DNA from: Nitrospirota bacterium
Lineage (GTDB): Bacteria > Nitrospirota > UBA9217
Direction: 5' to 3'
Assembly (NCBI GenBank): GCA_020052615.1
Contig: JAGVOT010000112.1
Coordinates: 1 to 46,082 of the forward strand
Length of the DNA: 46,082 nucleotides
Position 1 is the first letter of the stretch. Each line of letters opens with the position of its first letter. Under the pieces are notes generated by a model. That model had not been told where the DNA came from, did no database searches, and was given only the letters and a program-made list of their open reading frames with translations. Positions 16,310 through 24,512 of this stretch are shown piece by piece. The translations under genes and the position numbers were made by a program.

Positions 16310-16537
16310 ATGAATAAGACCAATTTCGATGAATATCTCGATGGCCAACCAAGGGGCCCGGGGTTTGTCGCCCGTTGCGTGCGCGCCGGCGAGGAATGGG
16401 AAGTGGCGCTCCAGATCGCGGCATTTCGCTCATACATTGTTTCCGTAGACGATAAAAAAAGAAAGCACGCTGGGAGCCAACGTCCCCCTGATGTATCTTT
16501 CCCCGACGCGAGCTGGACATTATCCATAAGATACTGA
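16310..16537 (+). pseudogene. Truncated XRE-antitoxin N-terminus
   Basis: The start MNKTNFDEYLDGQ..FVARCVRAGEEWEVALQIAAF resembles the N-terminal helix of HTH antitoxins of HigA type (NFD.YL..QL.DP.F..RF..AG..WDVALQ.A). The helix-turn-helix that should follow is gone, replaced by unrelated residues (SYIVSVDDKKRK). It is probably a remnant that runs into another decayed fragment. It could still be read as a 75-residue peptide. Confidence 0.45.
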
Positions 16538-16544
16538 AGGAGAT
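16491..16544 (+). pseudogene. Frameshifted N-terminal scrap of an MNT-type nucleotidyltransferase
   Basis: From ATG 16491 the frame reads MYLSP. With one surplus A (about 16506) removed it continues RELDIIHKILKEI and stops at 16542-16544. This resembles the opening of MNT nucleotidyltransferases of HEPN-MNT toxin-antitoxin pairs. Only ~18 residues remain, so the call is tentative. It overlaps the end of the truncated antitoxin frame. Confidence 0.25.
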
Positions 16545-16550
16545 ATGATC

Positions 16551-16832
16551 ATGGCATGGAAGGAAGTAAGTGTTGAAGAACTGGCAAAGTCGCTGGGAGC
16601 GAACGTTGCCGAAGTTCGCAAAAAACAGCGATTGGTCAAGGTAATCGTCAAGACGCGGAAAGACAAGGTCTTGTCGCAGGCTGCCTTGGCAAAGAAGCTT
16701 AAAATCAGCCAGGCGCGGATTGCGCAGATCGAATCGGGCGTCGGAACGGCGAAGGTCACGTTCGATGTGCTGTTCAACATGCTGGTCGCGCTGGGGTTTG
16801 ATTATAAGGTCGTGACGAAGAAGGCGGCGTAG
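16551..16832 (+). CDS. XRE-family helix-turn-helix protein (orphan antitoxin-like)
   Basis: 93 residues. AAGGAGAT (16536-16543) is 9 nt from ATG 16551 and only 3 nt from ATG 16545, so the second start is preferred. The HTH lies in LSQAALAKKLKISQARIAQIESG, followed by a helix pair (VTFDVLFNMLVALGFDYKV) as in HigA-type antitoxins and Cro/CI regulators. No intact toxin is adjacent; decayed fragments lie upstream and a broken restriction gene downstream. It may be an orphan antitoxin or a small regulator. Confidence 0.75.
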   Translation: MAWKEVSVEELAKSLGANVAEVRKKQRLVKVIVKTRKDKVLSQAALAKKLKISQARIAQIESGVGTAKVTFDVLFNMLVALGFDYKVVTKKAA

Positions 16833-16837
16833 GGAGA

Positions 16838-17197
16838 ATGCAACCGGAAAGATCTTATCCGGTCGCCTCAGTCTATGTACCAAACAGCATCAACGTCCCC
16901 TGGGCGTCCATGAGCAAGTCTAGGATTCGACTTCAAATATACTCCTACCGTTTTGCCGAGCAAGTTTTGAATAGCAAGCTAGCACTTAAGCAGGAGGTGG
17001 AAGCTGTTCTGCTGAACCCTGAAATAAAATTGGACGACTTGTCTCGACCCAAGTTCAATGAAGTATTGGATAGGTTATTCACTGACAAGGGATGGCAAAG
17101 CCAGCCTGGCTTACCCTTTGAGAAGGTCGTGAAATACTTACCGCATTTCAAGAGCGCAATTCAGGTTCCCATCTATGTTATAGGTCTTGATATTTAG
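16838..17197 (+). pseudogene. BglII-like restriction endonuclease with the catalytic middle deleted
   Basis: 119 residues from ATG 16838. Both ends resemble the BglII endonuclease family as I recall it. The N-terminal half includes IYSYRFAEQVLNSK and LSRPKFNEVLDRLFTDKGWQSQP. The last part is FEKVVKYLPHFKSAIQVPIYVIGLDI. Between GWQSQP and FEKVVKYLPHF an intact protein has about 90-100 more residues carrying the metal-binding D..E.Q/K active site; here the two ends are joined directly, in frame. R.BglII is about 220 residues. No methyltransferase gene is nearby, which fits an inactive relic. An alternative is a small family that uses only the ends. Confidence 0.6.
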
Positions 17198-17257
17198 GAC
17201 ATAGGCTGCCGGCGGTTCGTTATCGATAGGGTGCAGTTCGAAAGTTGGGATAGTGAA

Positions 17258-17947
17258 ATGATAGATATCTCACGAGCATATTTTTATTTCGATACAGTAG
17301 CGCCCTCTGAAGATGATCTTATCGCGTATGCTCGAAGAGTCTTCGATGAAATGGACGCTGCAGCTGAGAATATTCTACCGTTCGATGATTATAGTCTCTA
17401 TCTTTCGATTGAGGAAGGTTCACTCAAGGGGAGTAGTAAAATCGCAGTGGTCGTTTATGCTCTATATTTGGGCATCGGGCAGTATGGAAGCTTTGTAAGA
17501 GGCCTTGAGACAATCGCTCAGCAAGGTCGTGCTGTCGCGCGGGCTGTTATTACCGCAGCTTCCGACGATAAAATGGTGCAGCATATGCCGAAAGGAACTA
17601 CTCGAGTCGATGCTGGGGCAGCTTCCAGTCTTGAGCGGTTGTTTGCTAGAGTTCGTGATCGGGAAATCAGCCCAGAAGAGGCTACCCGCCGAGCATTGGA
17701 GATTCTCGATCCGACGGGGTCCGAACTACCTTCCGAAGCTCAAAAAGAGATTGCGACTGCGCTTGAAGCGATACGATTGAATCCAAAGCAAATGCAGTTA
17801 GATCTTGAAACGGAAGAATCGTCCGTCCCGTCGTCTGGGCCGACAAAGCGGCGGGGAAGACCGATGCCCGATGCGCAGCACCTCATAGTTGTCATAGAAC
17901 GCAAAAGAAAAAATAGCCAACCTCAGTTTCTAAAGGAGTATCGTTAA
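17258..17947 (+). CDS. Hypothetical protein in defence island
   Basis: About 229 residues from ATG 17258; GTG 17231 would add nine residues and neither has a strong RBS. The frame is continuous and codon use is like its AT-richer neighbours. Visible features are a segment IEEGSLKGSSKIAVVVYALYLGIGQYGSFVRGLETI (~60-95), which is weakly hydrophobic and of a type seen in small defence-linked hypothetical proteins, and a helical Glu/Ala-rich centre. A basic tail, TKRRGRPMPD..VIERKRKNSQ, resembles an AT-hook (KRRGRP) and could bind DNA. I cannot assign a family. Confidence 0.6.
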   Translation: MIDISRAYFYFDTVAPSEDDLIAYARRVFDEMDAAAENILPFDDYSLYLSIEEGSLKGSSKIAVVVYALYLGIGQYGSFVRGLETIAQQGRAVARAVITAASDDKMVQHMPKGTTRVDAGAASSLERLFARVRDREISPEEATRRALEILDPTGSELPSEAQKEIATALEAIRLNPKQMQLDLETEESSVPSSGPTKRRGRPMPDAQHLIVVIERKRKNSQPQFLKEYR

Positions 17948-18182
17948 TAGCACTTTAGCAGCATTGTGTTCTAGAGACTTCTTGGATTTGCTGAATTGCA
18001 CAAATAAGTCCACTTAAGACACAACGTTCCTCTAGCAGCTTCCCAAAAGTCCCCTTAAAAAAAGGGATTGTTAAACCAGGGCAACCCTTAAACATTCGCC
18101 CTATACAGCCACCACCGGTACCAAAGCCGCCCAAGCGATAGTGTTTTAAGGTAAAGTAAGGCAATAGGTGCTTTCTTAACTA

Positions 18183-18212
18183 TTGGTCATTTAATCTTTA
18201 AATCGCTATAAA
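18183..18212 (+). promoter_or_regulatory. Candidate promoter for the DUF4917/SIR2/HerA genes
   Basis: TTGGTC (18183-18188), an 18-bp spacer and TATAAA (18207-18212) lie 15 bp before ATG 18228. The 280-bp gap upstream (17948-18227) has no gene; it holds a weak hairpin of CCCCTT and AAGGG type near 18050-18065. Confidence 0.4.
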
Positions 18213-18227
18213 ATTGGAGCATCATAC

Positions 18228-19250
18228 ATGCCCGCTACAGGTCTACATAAATGGTCTAGAATCAAGTCTCGTTTTCGAGATTGCCTCTTGCTGGGCAACG
18301 GCGCCAGCATAGCTGTTCATGAGAATTTTGACTATAGGAACCTACTCACAAAGGCTAGGACTAACCGCCTGATTACGAAGCAAGTCAAAACTGCATTTGA
18401 ACACTTCAAGACATCAGATTTTGAATATGTTTTGAATATGCTATGGCATGCACGACATCTGAACATGGCGTTAGGCGTTAACGAGATAAAAACTGCAATT
18501 GCTTATCGAAAAGTAAAAACAGCGCTAGTTAAGACGATTAAGCATGTTCATCCGGAGTACTCAGAAGTTCTCCCAAAGCTCGATGGACTATCGGCTTTTC
18601 TTAAACATTTCAAAACAAATGTCAGTCTTAGCTACGATCTAGTTGTCTACTGGGCAAGAATGTTTGCAAATAACCAGGATTCCACTATTAGTCTGAAGGA
18701 CTGCTTTCTTCCTACAAAATTCGATCCCAATTGGCGGCGTCTTAGAAAACCAATTCCACCAGCCAAAAGAACGACACTTGTTTTTTATCCTCACGGTAAT
18801 ATTGCACTCGTCACAGACCTTGTTGGTAATGAACACAAAGTGATTGTAACGACATTTTTCAATCTCCTTAATCAGATAGAGAGCACTTGGAACAGCGAGA
18901 ACTACGTGCCGGTTTTTGTTTCTGAGGGTAGTTCTGAGCGTAAACTTTCGGCAATCTACAGAAGTTCATATCTTACCACCGTTTACGAAGATGTTTTGCC
19001 TGACGTTGGTGTGTCCCTTGTAGCCTTCGGATGGTCGTTTGGAGATGCAGACGCACACATTCTCGATAGCTTGTCGCGGGGCCGCTTAAAGAGGATTGCC
19101 GTCTCTATTTTTACAAAAAACCCTGAATGGCGCAGCGTCCGCGATAATATTAGAACCAAGATAAAGAAAGCATTCCCGTCGCGAACTAGACCGGAAATTG
19201 TATTCTTTGACTCTGCCTCAGTGCAATTTGGTGCTGAGGTTGAGGCGTAA
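18228..19250 (+). CDS. DUF4917 family protein (SIR2-like fold)
   Basis: 340 residues. The N-terminal DCLLLGNGASIAVHENFDYRNLL (GNGAS ~24-28) and the C-terminal SLVAFGWSFGDADAHIL match DUF4917. That family looks like a distant SIR2/NAD-binding fold: the first motif is the nucleotide-binding loop and the second parallels GYGFGDEHVN of SIR2 defence proteins. FVSEGSSERKLSAIYRSSYL (~250) is another family signature. A catalytic Asn-Asp/His set like that of active SIR2 NADases is not obvious. The RBS context AAAATTGGAG is shared with the SIR2 gene 75 bp downstream. It probably belongs to the same defence module. Confidence 0.82.
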   Translation: MPATGLHKWSRIKSRFRDCLLLGNGASIAVHENFDYRNLLTKARTNRLITKQVKTAFEHFKTSDFEYVLNMLWHARHLNMALGVNEIKTAIAYRKVKTALVKTIKHVHPEYSEVLPKLDGLSAFLKHFKTNVSLSYDLVVYWARMFANNQDSTISLKDCFLPTKFDPNWRRLRKPIPPAKRTTLVFYPHGNIALVTDLVGNEHKVIVTTFFNLLNQIESTWNSENYVPVFVSEGSSERKLSAIYRSSYLTTVYEDVLPDVGVSLVAFGWSFGDADAHILDSLSRGRLKRIAVSIFTKNPEWRSVRDNIRTKIKKAFPSRTRPEIVFFDSASVQFGAEVEA

Positions 19251-19325
19251 CAGATGCGTGCCAACTTGATAAAAACTTGTAATTGCATGAAGTGTAAATA
19301 GTTTTTTAAAAATTGGAGGTTCGCG

Positions 19326-20711
19326 ATGAATGATAATTATTACCTCAAAATTGGCAGCTCAGAGTTTTTAAGCGAACAACTCATTGCTGACCTTTCATCC
19401 ACTGATGAAGACACGAAAAAGAAAGCCGAGTCTAACCTCAACGAGCGACTCAAAGAAACGCGTGTTCGTATTGGAACATTGCTTAAAACCGACAATGTAT
19501 CATTATTGATTGGGGCTGGCGTTTCTATTAAGGCGGGTGGAGTTGGCCTTGCCTCGATACCTTTTGTACTGGAAAAAACACTTCACGAAAAGGCAAAGAA
19601 AACAAGTGAGGGTAAAGGCTCAGACTGGCTGTCTCTTTTTTATGCCACATTATCAGCCTTGGTTGGTCAAGAGTATAACCTGAAGGAACGAAGCAAAACA
19701 CTTAGTGGAGATATGGACAAGGATAAACAGATTCCTGTCAATCTTGAGGACTATTTGAGTCACCTGCATATGTGGCGGGCAGGCATGGCTGAGTTTGCCT
19801 CAAGCACAAAACTAACCCTTTCAGTGGGTAAAGACTTGAATATATCTAAGGATGGTATAGATCGTCTGATTCTGGAGGTCAATCGTAGTCTCACATCATT
19901 AGTCGACCTCCCAGCAACCGGCAAAGAAGACGCATTGAAAGATCACAGGCGCCTCATCAAGAAGATTCTCACGCGGCCACTTAACTTGAGGCGTGCTAAT
20001 CTCTTCACTTTGAACTATGACTCGTTGATCGAGAAAGCAGCGGACGCCGAAGGTGCAGTTCTGGTTGATGGATTTGTCGGAACCCTACGGAGGATTTTTC
20101 GGCCCGAGTCCTATAATCTTGATTTCTATTTTCCAGCCCAGACAACAGAAGGACGCGTTCATCGCTTCGACCGAGTGTTGCACCTCTACAAGTTGCATGG
20201 ATCCATTACCTGGCATCGTTGTGGCGCAGACTGGGAAAATCCCTATGGGATCTACGCCACGTTCTACAATCAGACCGCCCCTGAAGATGATGTTTTAATC
20301 TACCCATCGCCCCTCAAATATGGACAGGCGCTTGGTTTGCCGTACTCGGAGTTATTTCGCCGGTTTGGGGCTGCTATTGTTCAGCCTCAGTCGGTTCTAT
20401 TTGCCATTGGCTATGGCTTCGGCGATGAACATGTTAATGCGCTAATACGCCAGGCGCTAGCCATTCCTAGTTTTACCTTGGTGGTCATCGACCCATCGCC
20501 TTCTAGTGATTTTGTTAGCCACCTGAAGCAACTTGCCGATGAGCGGGTGTGGTTAGTCAGCGGATCGCAACTGGGTACTTTTGAACATTTTGTGGAAAAA
20601 CTATTGCCTGACCTGCGCGACGAGGAAATAACCGCTAAGGTTATGAGTACATATAGAGCATTGTCACCTAAAATACAGGACACAACACCTAGTGTGGAGA
20701 ATCCTCTATGA
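19326..20711 (+). CDS. SIR2-family NADase-like defence protein (SIR2-HerA system)
   Basis: 461 residues. The SIR2 motifs are intact: SLLIGAGVSI (NAD-binding GAGxS), LFTLNYDSLIEKA (catalytic Asn230), KLHGSITW (His291) and IGYGFGDEHVNALI. In defence systems such proteins cleave NAD+ when phage is sensed. Its stop codon overlaps the start of a HerA ATPase gene (ATGA at 20708-20711), the usual SIR2-HerA arrangement in which both proteins form one large complex. The N-terminal ~60 residues are a helical extension. RBS: TTGGAGGTTCGCG before ATG 19326. Confidence 0.9.
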   Translation: MNDNYYLKIGSSEFLSEQLIADLSSTDEDTKKKAESNLNERLKETRVRIGTLLKTDNVSLLIGAGVSIKAGGVGLASIPFVLEKTLHEKAKKTSEGKGSDWLSLFYATLSALVGQEYNLKERSKTLSGDMDKDKQIPVNLEDYLSHLHMWRAGMAEFASSTKLTLSVGKDLNISKDGIDRLILEVNRSLTSLVDLPATGKEDALKDHRRLIKKILTRPLNLRRANLFTLNYDSLIEKAADAEGAVLVDGFVGTLRRIFRPESYNLDFYFPAQTTEGRVHRFDRVLHLYKLHGSITWHRCGADWENPYGIYATFYNQTAPEDDVLIYPSPLKYGQALGLPYSELFRRFGAAIVQPQSVLFAIGYGFGDEHVNALIRQALAIPSFTLVVIDPSPSSDFVSHLKQLADERVWLVSGSQLGTFEHFVEKLLPDLRDEEITAKVMSTYRALSPKIQDTTPSVENPL

Positions 20712-22915
20712 CAATTGAACATGAAATAGGGCGAGTCGTTGCAGTGGATACAGCCCAGGTCACAGTTGAGCTTAACCGTGATCTGAAGGCCTTGACGCGC
20801 TCGACTTATGAAGGCACCATAGAAGTCGGACGCATCAATTCCTACATTATTATACCAGTTGGTACTCGGCGTATCGTCGCTATGGTGACCCGGGTCGTCA
20901 TGACAGACGACAGCGAGATTCAGTCCGACAAAACGATGGTATTACTCCCATCAACCCGTCGTCTCATGAAAGCAACGATGATTGGCTCGATAGATGAGTA
21001 TCGTTTCCGACAAGGTATAAATCTCTTTCCTGTTCTAGACTCGAAAGTCTACCTTACAACGAAAGAGGATCTCGATGCTATATTCGGAAGACGTCGTAAG
21101 GGAGACGACATTGCTCCTAACAACCCTGGATATTGTATTCAGATTGGCACATCAGCGGTATTCCCAGATTACAACATATTTATTGATCCTGACGCATTTT
21201 TCGGAAAACATGCTGCCATAATTGGCAGCACAGGTTCGGGAAAGTCGTGCTCAATCGCAACTATTCTGCAGTCTATCATTTCACGAAAAGAGGTAAAAAG
21301 AACACGCTTTGTGATCCTCGATACCAATGGAGAGTACCAGGCGGCGTTTCAGAAGAAGAACGAAGATGACACCTACTCCAACGCTATTCCGGAGCGCCGG
21401 TCCTTATATATTCCAACTGATCCATCTAAAAAAGAACGATTGACCATCCCGTATTGGTTTATGGACTCAGAAGACTTTGTGAGACTATACCGGGCATCAC
21501 CCGGAGTTCAACGCCCTGTTCTTTTAAAAGCGTTATCCTCTGCTAGGTTGTCTGCGACTGAGTGCCGGGGGTGGTTAGATGTTCGCGAAGCTGTGATTAA
21601 AGAATCTAATCGCATCCTTGCTTTATGCGCTACTTCTGATAAAGCAGATGCCCGCACCATTCGACAACTATGTGACGGTATGGTCGCATACCTTGCCAGC
21701 GATGCGGTTGTTGCTTCTTTGCCTGTATTTGATGAGAAGTATACAGAAATTCCAATCGCTAAGTTGCAAACAGATTTTCAACAAGTAAGAGAAATAGCAC
21801 GCGAAGGTATCAAAAAAGAAGGCCAGGAATTTGAGTCCTATGCAGTTATTGATGCTAACAAGCGGCAACGCGTAGAAAACATCATTAGGCCGATACTCGG
21901 AGTTTTGGGAAAACTGCCAGAAGGGACAGCAGGACTTGGTCTATCAACTGCAGATTGTCCTAGCTATTTCAGCAAGCAGGCTTTTCGCTACGAACATCTC
22001 GAGAATGCAATGTCACGCGACGAGTCCAACTCAGCCAGAGCTCGCGATAATTGTTCAACGATGCTCATGCGAATCTACCGTCTGTTGGAGGATGCTCGCT
22101 TTGAATTTCTATTCGGGCCAAACACATCGGATTGGCCTGCAGTCCAATATGCTCTTGCTACTTTTTTGCGCGACATTCTTGGACTTGAGACGTATGCGGA
22201 TGGCAGCTTAACTAACAGCGAGTCATTAATGGAGGGCATCTTACCATTTTATGACCGGCAAAGAGCAGGCGCGCAGACCTCAAATGTGGTCATTGTCGAT
22301 TTGAGCTTGCTTGCATCGGAGGTTCTGGAGAATGTCACCGCATTGATAGGTCGCTTGATACATGAGTTCTTGCAACGCCTGAGCGAGCCAGTCAGCGGTG
22401 TAGGACGCGGCGAGTTTCCGGTGGTCCTTGTTCTTGAGGAGGCGCAAAACTACATTCGAGAGAGCCGTAAGTCTGAAGAAGATTCGATATCAAAACAGGT
22501 TTTTGAGCGTATAGCGCGTGAAGGCAGAAAATTTGGTTTGAGTCTGGTCGTAGCATCTCAACGTCCCAGTGAGTTGTCGAAGACTGTGCTATCGCAATGC
22601 AACAGTTTTGTTGTTCATCGGCTTCAAAATCCCGAGGACTTGCGCTACTTCCGTGAGATTGTTCCTGGCATCTATGGACAACTTCTTGATCAATTGCCTG
22701 CGCTTGCACCGCGTAGCGCTTTGGTGTTAGGGGAATGTGTCCAGGCTCCTGCGCTAGTTGAAATGCGTGAAGTTGATCCAGCACCAAGAAGCAAGAACCC
22801 CCAGTTTTACAAAAGCTGGACGAGTGAGGCACTTATGCCCGATGTTGAGGCCGTATGCGCTAAGTGGGAGGGTGCAGACGTATGCGAGGTTAAGGACAAA
22901 TCTAAGTCGAAATGA
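20708..22915 (+). CDS. herA: HerA/DUF87-type hexameric ATPase, partner of SIR2
   Basis: 735 residues, somewhat longer than many HerA proteins. The N-terminal HAS-barrel-like domain (to ~130) precedes the RecA-fold motor: Walker A GSTGSGKS (173-180), DTNGEYQAAF, Walker B VVLVLEEAQNYI (Glu577-578) and ASQRPSELSKTVLSQCNSFVVHRLQNPEDL (sensor/Arg-finger part). A helical insertion of ~250 residues lies inside the motor (~280-520). HerA is a DNA-translocating hexamer; in SIR2-HerA it is needed for defence and may bind invading DNA and hold SIR2 in check. The 4-nt overlap with SIR2 implies translational coupling. Confidence 0.92.
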   Translation: MTIEHEIGRVVAVDTAQVTVELNRDLKALTRSTYEGTIEVGRINSYIIIPVGTRRIVAMVTRVVMTDDSEIQSDKTMVLLPSTRRLMKATMIGSIDEYRFRQGINLFPVLDSKVYLTTKEDLDAIFGRRRKGDDIAPNNPGYCIQIGTSAVFPDYNIFIDPDAFFGKHAAIIGSTGSGKSCSIATILQSIISRKEVKRTRFVILDTNGEYQAAFQKKNEDDTYSNAIPERRSLYIPTDPSKKERLTIPYWFMDSEDFVRLYRASPGVQRPVLLKALSSARLSATECRGWLDVREAVIKESNRILALCATSDKADARTIRQLCDGMVAYLASDAVVASLPVFDEKYTEIPIAKLQTDFQQVREIAREGIKKEGQEFESYAVIDANKRQRVENIIRPILGVLGKLPEGTAGLGLSTADCPSYFSKQAFRYEHLENAMSRDESNSARARDNCSTMLMRIYRLLEDARFEFLFGPNTSDWPAVQYALATFLRDILGLETYADGSLTNSESLMEGILPFYDRQRAGAQTSNVVIVDLSLLASEVLENVTALIGRLIHEFLQRLSEPVSGVGRGEFPVVLVLEEAQNYIRESRKSEEDSISKQVFERIAREGRKFGLSLVVASQRPSELSKTVLSQCNSFVVHRLQNPEDLRYFREIVPGIYGQLLDQLPALAPRSALVLGECVQAPALVEMREVDPAPRSKNPQFYKSWTSEALMPDVEAVCAKWEGADVCEVKDKSKSK

Positions 22916-23000
22916 TCGAATAACGATTTATTGGCTAAAGAAGATCGTTCTCATTTTCTGGGCATACAGAATCAATTTGACCAAATGAGGGATAACAGTT

Positions 23001-23678
23001 ATGACACCTGAGCTAAAATTTCATTCAATTGTAATCAGCATCACTACTGCAATAGTATTTTCGATCTGGTATGGCCTGACAAGTATAATATCGGCATATC
23101 CATGGTTAACCATTGTTCTATCAGCGCTAATCTCGTTAGGCATTTATCGATTGCTGGCGTTGCTTTTATTGTCGATTTTGAGAAATGTTAAATGTGTAAA
23201 GATATTCATTCTCGGACCATATTTCATGGAAGGGACTTGGGCTGGCTTTTTCGTAGGGCATGATAATAAGCCTAGATTATTTATGGAAATATTCGAACAA
23301 GATTTGAGCTCCTTAGTCATACGTGGTCGAGCCTTTAAAGAAGATGGCACTTTTCATGGGTCATGGCTCGCGGATAGTGCGAATATCGATCCGAAAAGAG
23401 CACGCCTATCTTACTATTATGATGCGGATGTAGTTGGCAATACACATATCAATCCGGGTTTGGCTCGCTTTGATATGGATCGCTCTGCCTCACATAAGCC
23501 GGCTGAGAAGCTTGTGGGTTACTCGTCTGACTTGTTTAGTCCAGCCAAGCTTATGGCTTTTGAAGAAAAAATATCTGTAAAAACGACTATAGAATCCACA
23601 AAAGGACTTGAAGCCGCTCGTAAGCTATATGAAAAATATAAAAGTCACATTCCGACTAATCGCCCGGAGGAACAATAG
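23001..23678 (+). CDS. Two-TM, beta-strand-rich membrane protein (Cap15-effector-like)
   Basis: 225 residues. Two hydrophobic helices (~8-30 and ~33-60) are followed by a soluble, strand-rich domain starting YFMEGTWAGFFVGHDNKP and continuing with alternating strands (LFMEIFEQDLSSLVIRGRAF, GTFHGSWLAD, ARLSYYYDADV). This layout and the opening EG.W.G motif recall the CBASS effector Cap15 and the SMODS-associated 2TM beta-strand-rich family, whose barrel binds a cyclic nucleotide and opens the inner membrane. No CD-NTase gene is in the window, so either it is an orphan effector or the likeness is only of fold. It ends the AT-rich island. Confidence 0.6.
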   Translation: MTPELKFHSIVISITTAIVFSIWYGLTSIISAYPWLTIVLSALISLGIYRLLALLLLSILRNVKCVKIFILGPYFMEGTWAGFFVGHDNKPRLFMEIFEQDLSSLVIRGRAFKEDGTFHGSWLADSANIDPKRARLSYYYDADVVGNTHINPGLARFDMDRSASHKPAEKLVGYSSDLFSPAKLMAFEEKISVKTTIESTKGLEAARKLYEKYKSHIPTNRPEEQ

Positions 23679-23739
23679 GGTCAAGTCTTGCCCCTTGAAT
23701 TTTCGATTTTCGATGAGAAATTTCCCATGCAGTTGACCC
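23678..23739. repeat. Short inverted-repeat element at the island's right edge
   Basis: GGGTCAA (23678-23684) and TTGACCC (23733-23739) bound a 62-bp element that begins at the last base of the 2TM gene's stop codon. Similar GGGTCA-type starts appear near 11470 and 42208. It may be a REP-like sequence and marks where base composition returns to the GC-rich background. Confidence 0.35.
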
Positions 23740-23771
23740 AAGCCAGAGTTGGAAAAGAAAGCTGAGTCATC

Positions 23772-24512
23772 ATGAGATGGTTCTTACTGCCCGGAATGGG
23801 CGCAACAGATGCCATGTACAACGGGCTGAAGCATAAGCTGGGATTGAAGCTCCCTGCAGCAAGCTGCAGGGAATCTTCGATCCTCAAGGAAATACTATAT
23901 TATTCTAATCGCTCGCTAACCCCGCAGCAAGCTACGGGGAATGCGCTCGCTCCTGGATTCAAGGTCAATTTTCTCAACTGGCCTGAATATCGCGGTGAGA
24001 AAACGTACGCAGACGTGGCCCGGAGAGTCATCAAGGGAAATGATATTGGCGCTGATGACGTTGTGGGTGGATCTTCCCTCGGGGGCATGGTTGCTCTTGA
24101 GATCGCCCAACTGCTGAATCCGAAAGCAGTCGTTCTGCTCGGCAGTGCCGCAAACCGAAAGGAAGTTCAGCCGATGCTTTCGCTGCTGTCTCCGCTCGCT
24201 AACGCAGCCCCTGTAACGATAATTCAGGCTCTCGTCGGAAAGCATCGAAGTCTGGTGAGCAGCATGTTTGCCGACGCTGACCCTGCATTCATAAGGGCGA
24301 TGTGCGCGTCTCTGCCTTCATGGGATGGCTATCACGGTCCGGCTGAAAAGATATTTCGTCTTCATGGGAAACAAGATCACATCATTCCGTGTCCGGCATC
24401 TGGATGCGAGATAGTTGAAGAGGCAGGCCATTTGCTGGCAATTACTCATCCAGCAGAAACAGCCATGTTTATGGAGAGCGTAAGCGCGCGATTAGCCTCT
24501 GAGAACCAATAG
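23772..24512 (+). CDS. Alpha/beta hydrolase with an in-frame palindromic-repeat insertion
   Basis: 246 residues. The N-terminus MRWFLLPGMGATDAMY holds the oxyanion strand, GGSSLGGMVALEIA the nucleophile elbow (Ser ~101), and RLHGKQDHIIPC and EAGHLLAITHP the Asp and His of a catalytic triad. Between GLKHKL and FKVNFLNWPEYRGEKTY, where the family is normally continuous, lie about 35 extra residues (LKLPAASCRESSILKEILYY and SNRSLTPQQATGNALAP) encoded by two hairpin repeats (23844-23951). The frame is kept, so the protein may still fold with a surface loop here. The substrate is unknown. It lies just beyond the right edge of the defence island. Confidence 0.82.
   Translation: MRWFLLPGMGATDAMYNGLKHKLGLKLPAASCRESSILKEILYYSNRSLTPQQATGNALAPGFKVNFLNWPEYRGEKTYADVARRVIKGNDIGADDVVGGSSLGGMVALEIAQLLNPKAVVLLGSAANRKEVQPMLSLLSPLANAAPVTIIQALVGKHRSLVSSMFADADPAFIRAMCASLPSWDGYHGPAEKIFRLHGKQDHIIPCPASGCEIVEEAGHLLAITHPAETAMFMESVSARLASENQ
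23844..23951. repeat. Twin hairpin repeat inserted inside the hydrolase reading frame
   Basis: The first hairpin is CCCTGCAG (23852-23859), loop CAAG, CTGCAGGG (23864-23871), extended by GAAG/CTTC arms (23846-23849, 23875-23878). The second is CCCCG-C-AG (23920-23927), loop CAAG, CT-A-CGGGG (23932-23939), one mismatch. CGCTCGCT flanks the second hairpin as direct repeats (23910-23917, 23944-23951). Both share loop CAAG followed by GGGGAAT or GGGAAT, so they are two units of one repeat type. Confidence 0.75.

Noticed and set aside
17948-18227. Small minus-strand frame 17955-18164 as a gene
   Set aside because: No RBS, Gly/Cys-rich chance composition, and it overlaps the promoter region of the DUF4917 gene.
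18228-23678. A complete CBASS operon
   Set aside because: No CD-NTase signature (GS..D.D) nor Cap2/Cap3-like gene is found; only the last protein resembles a CBASS effector.
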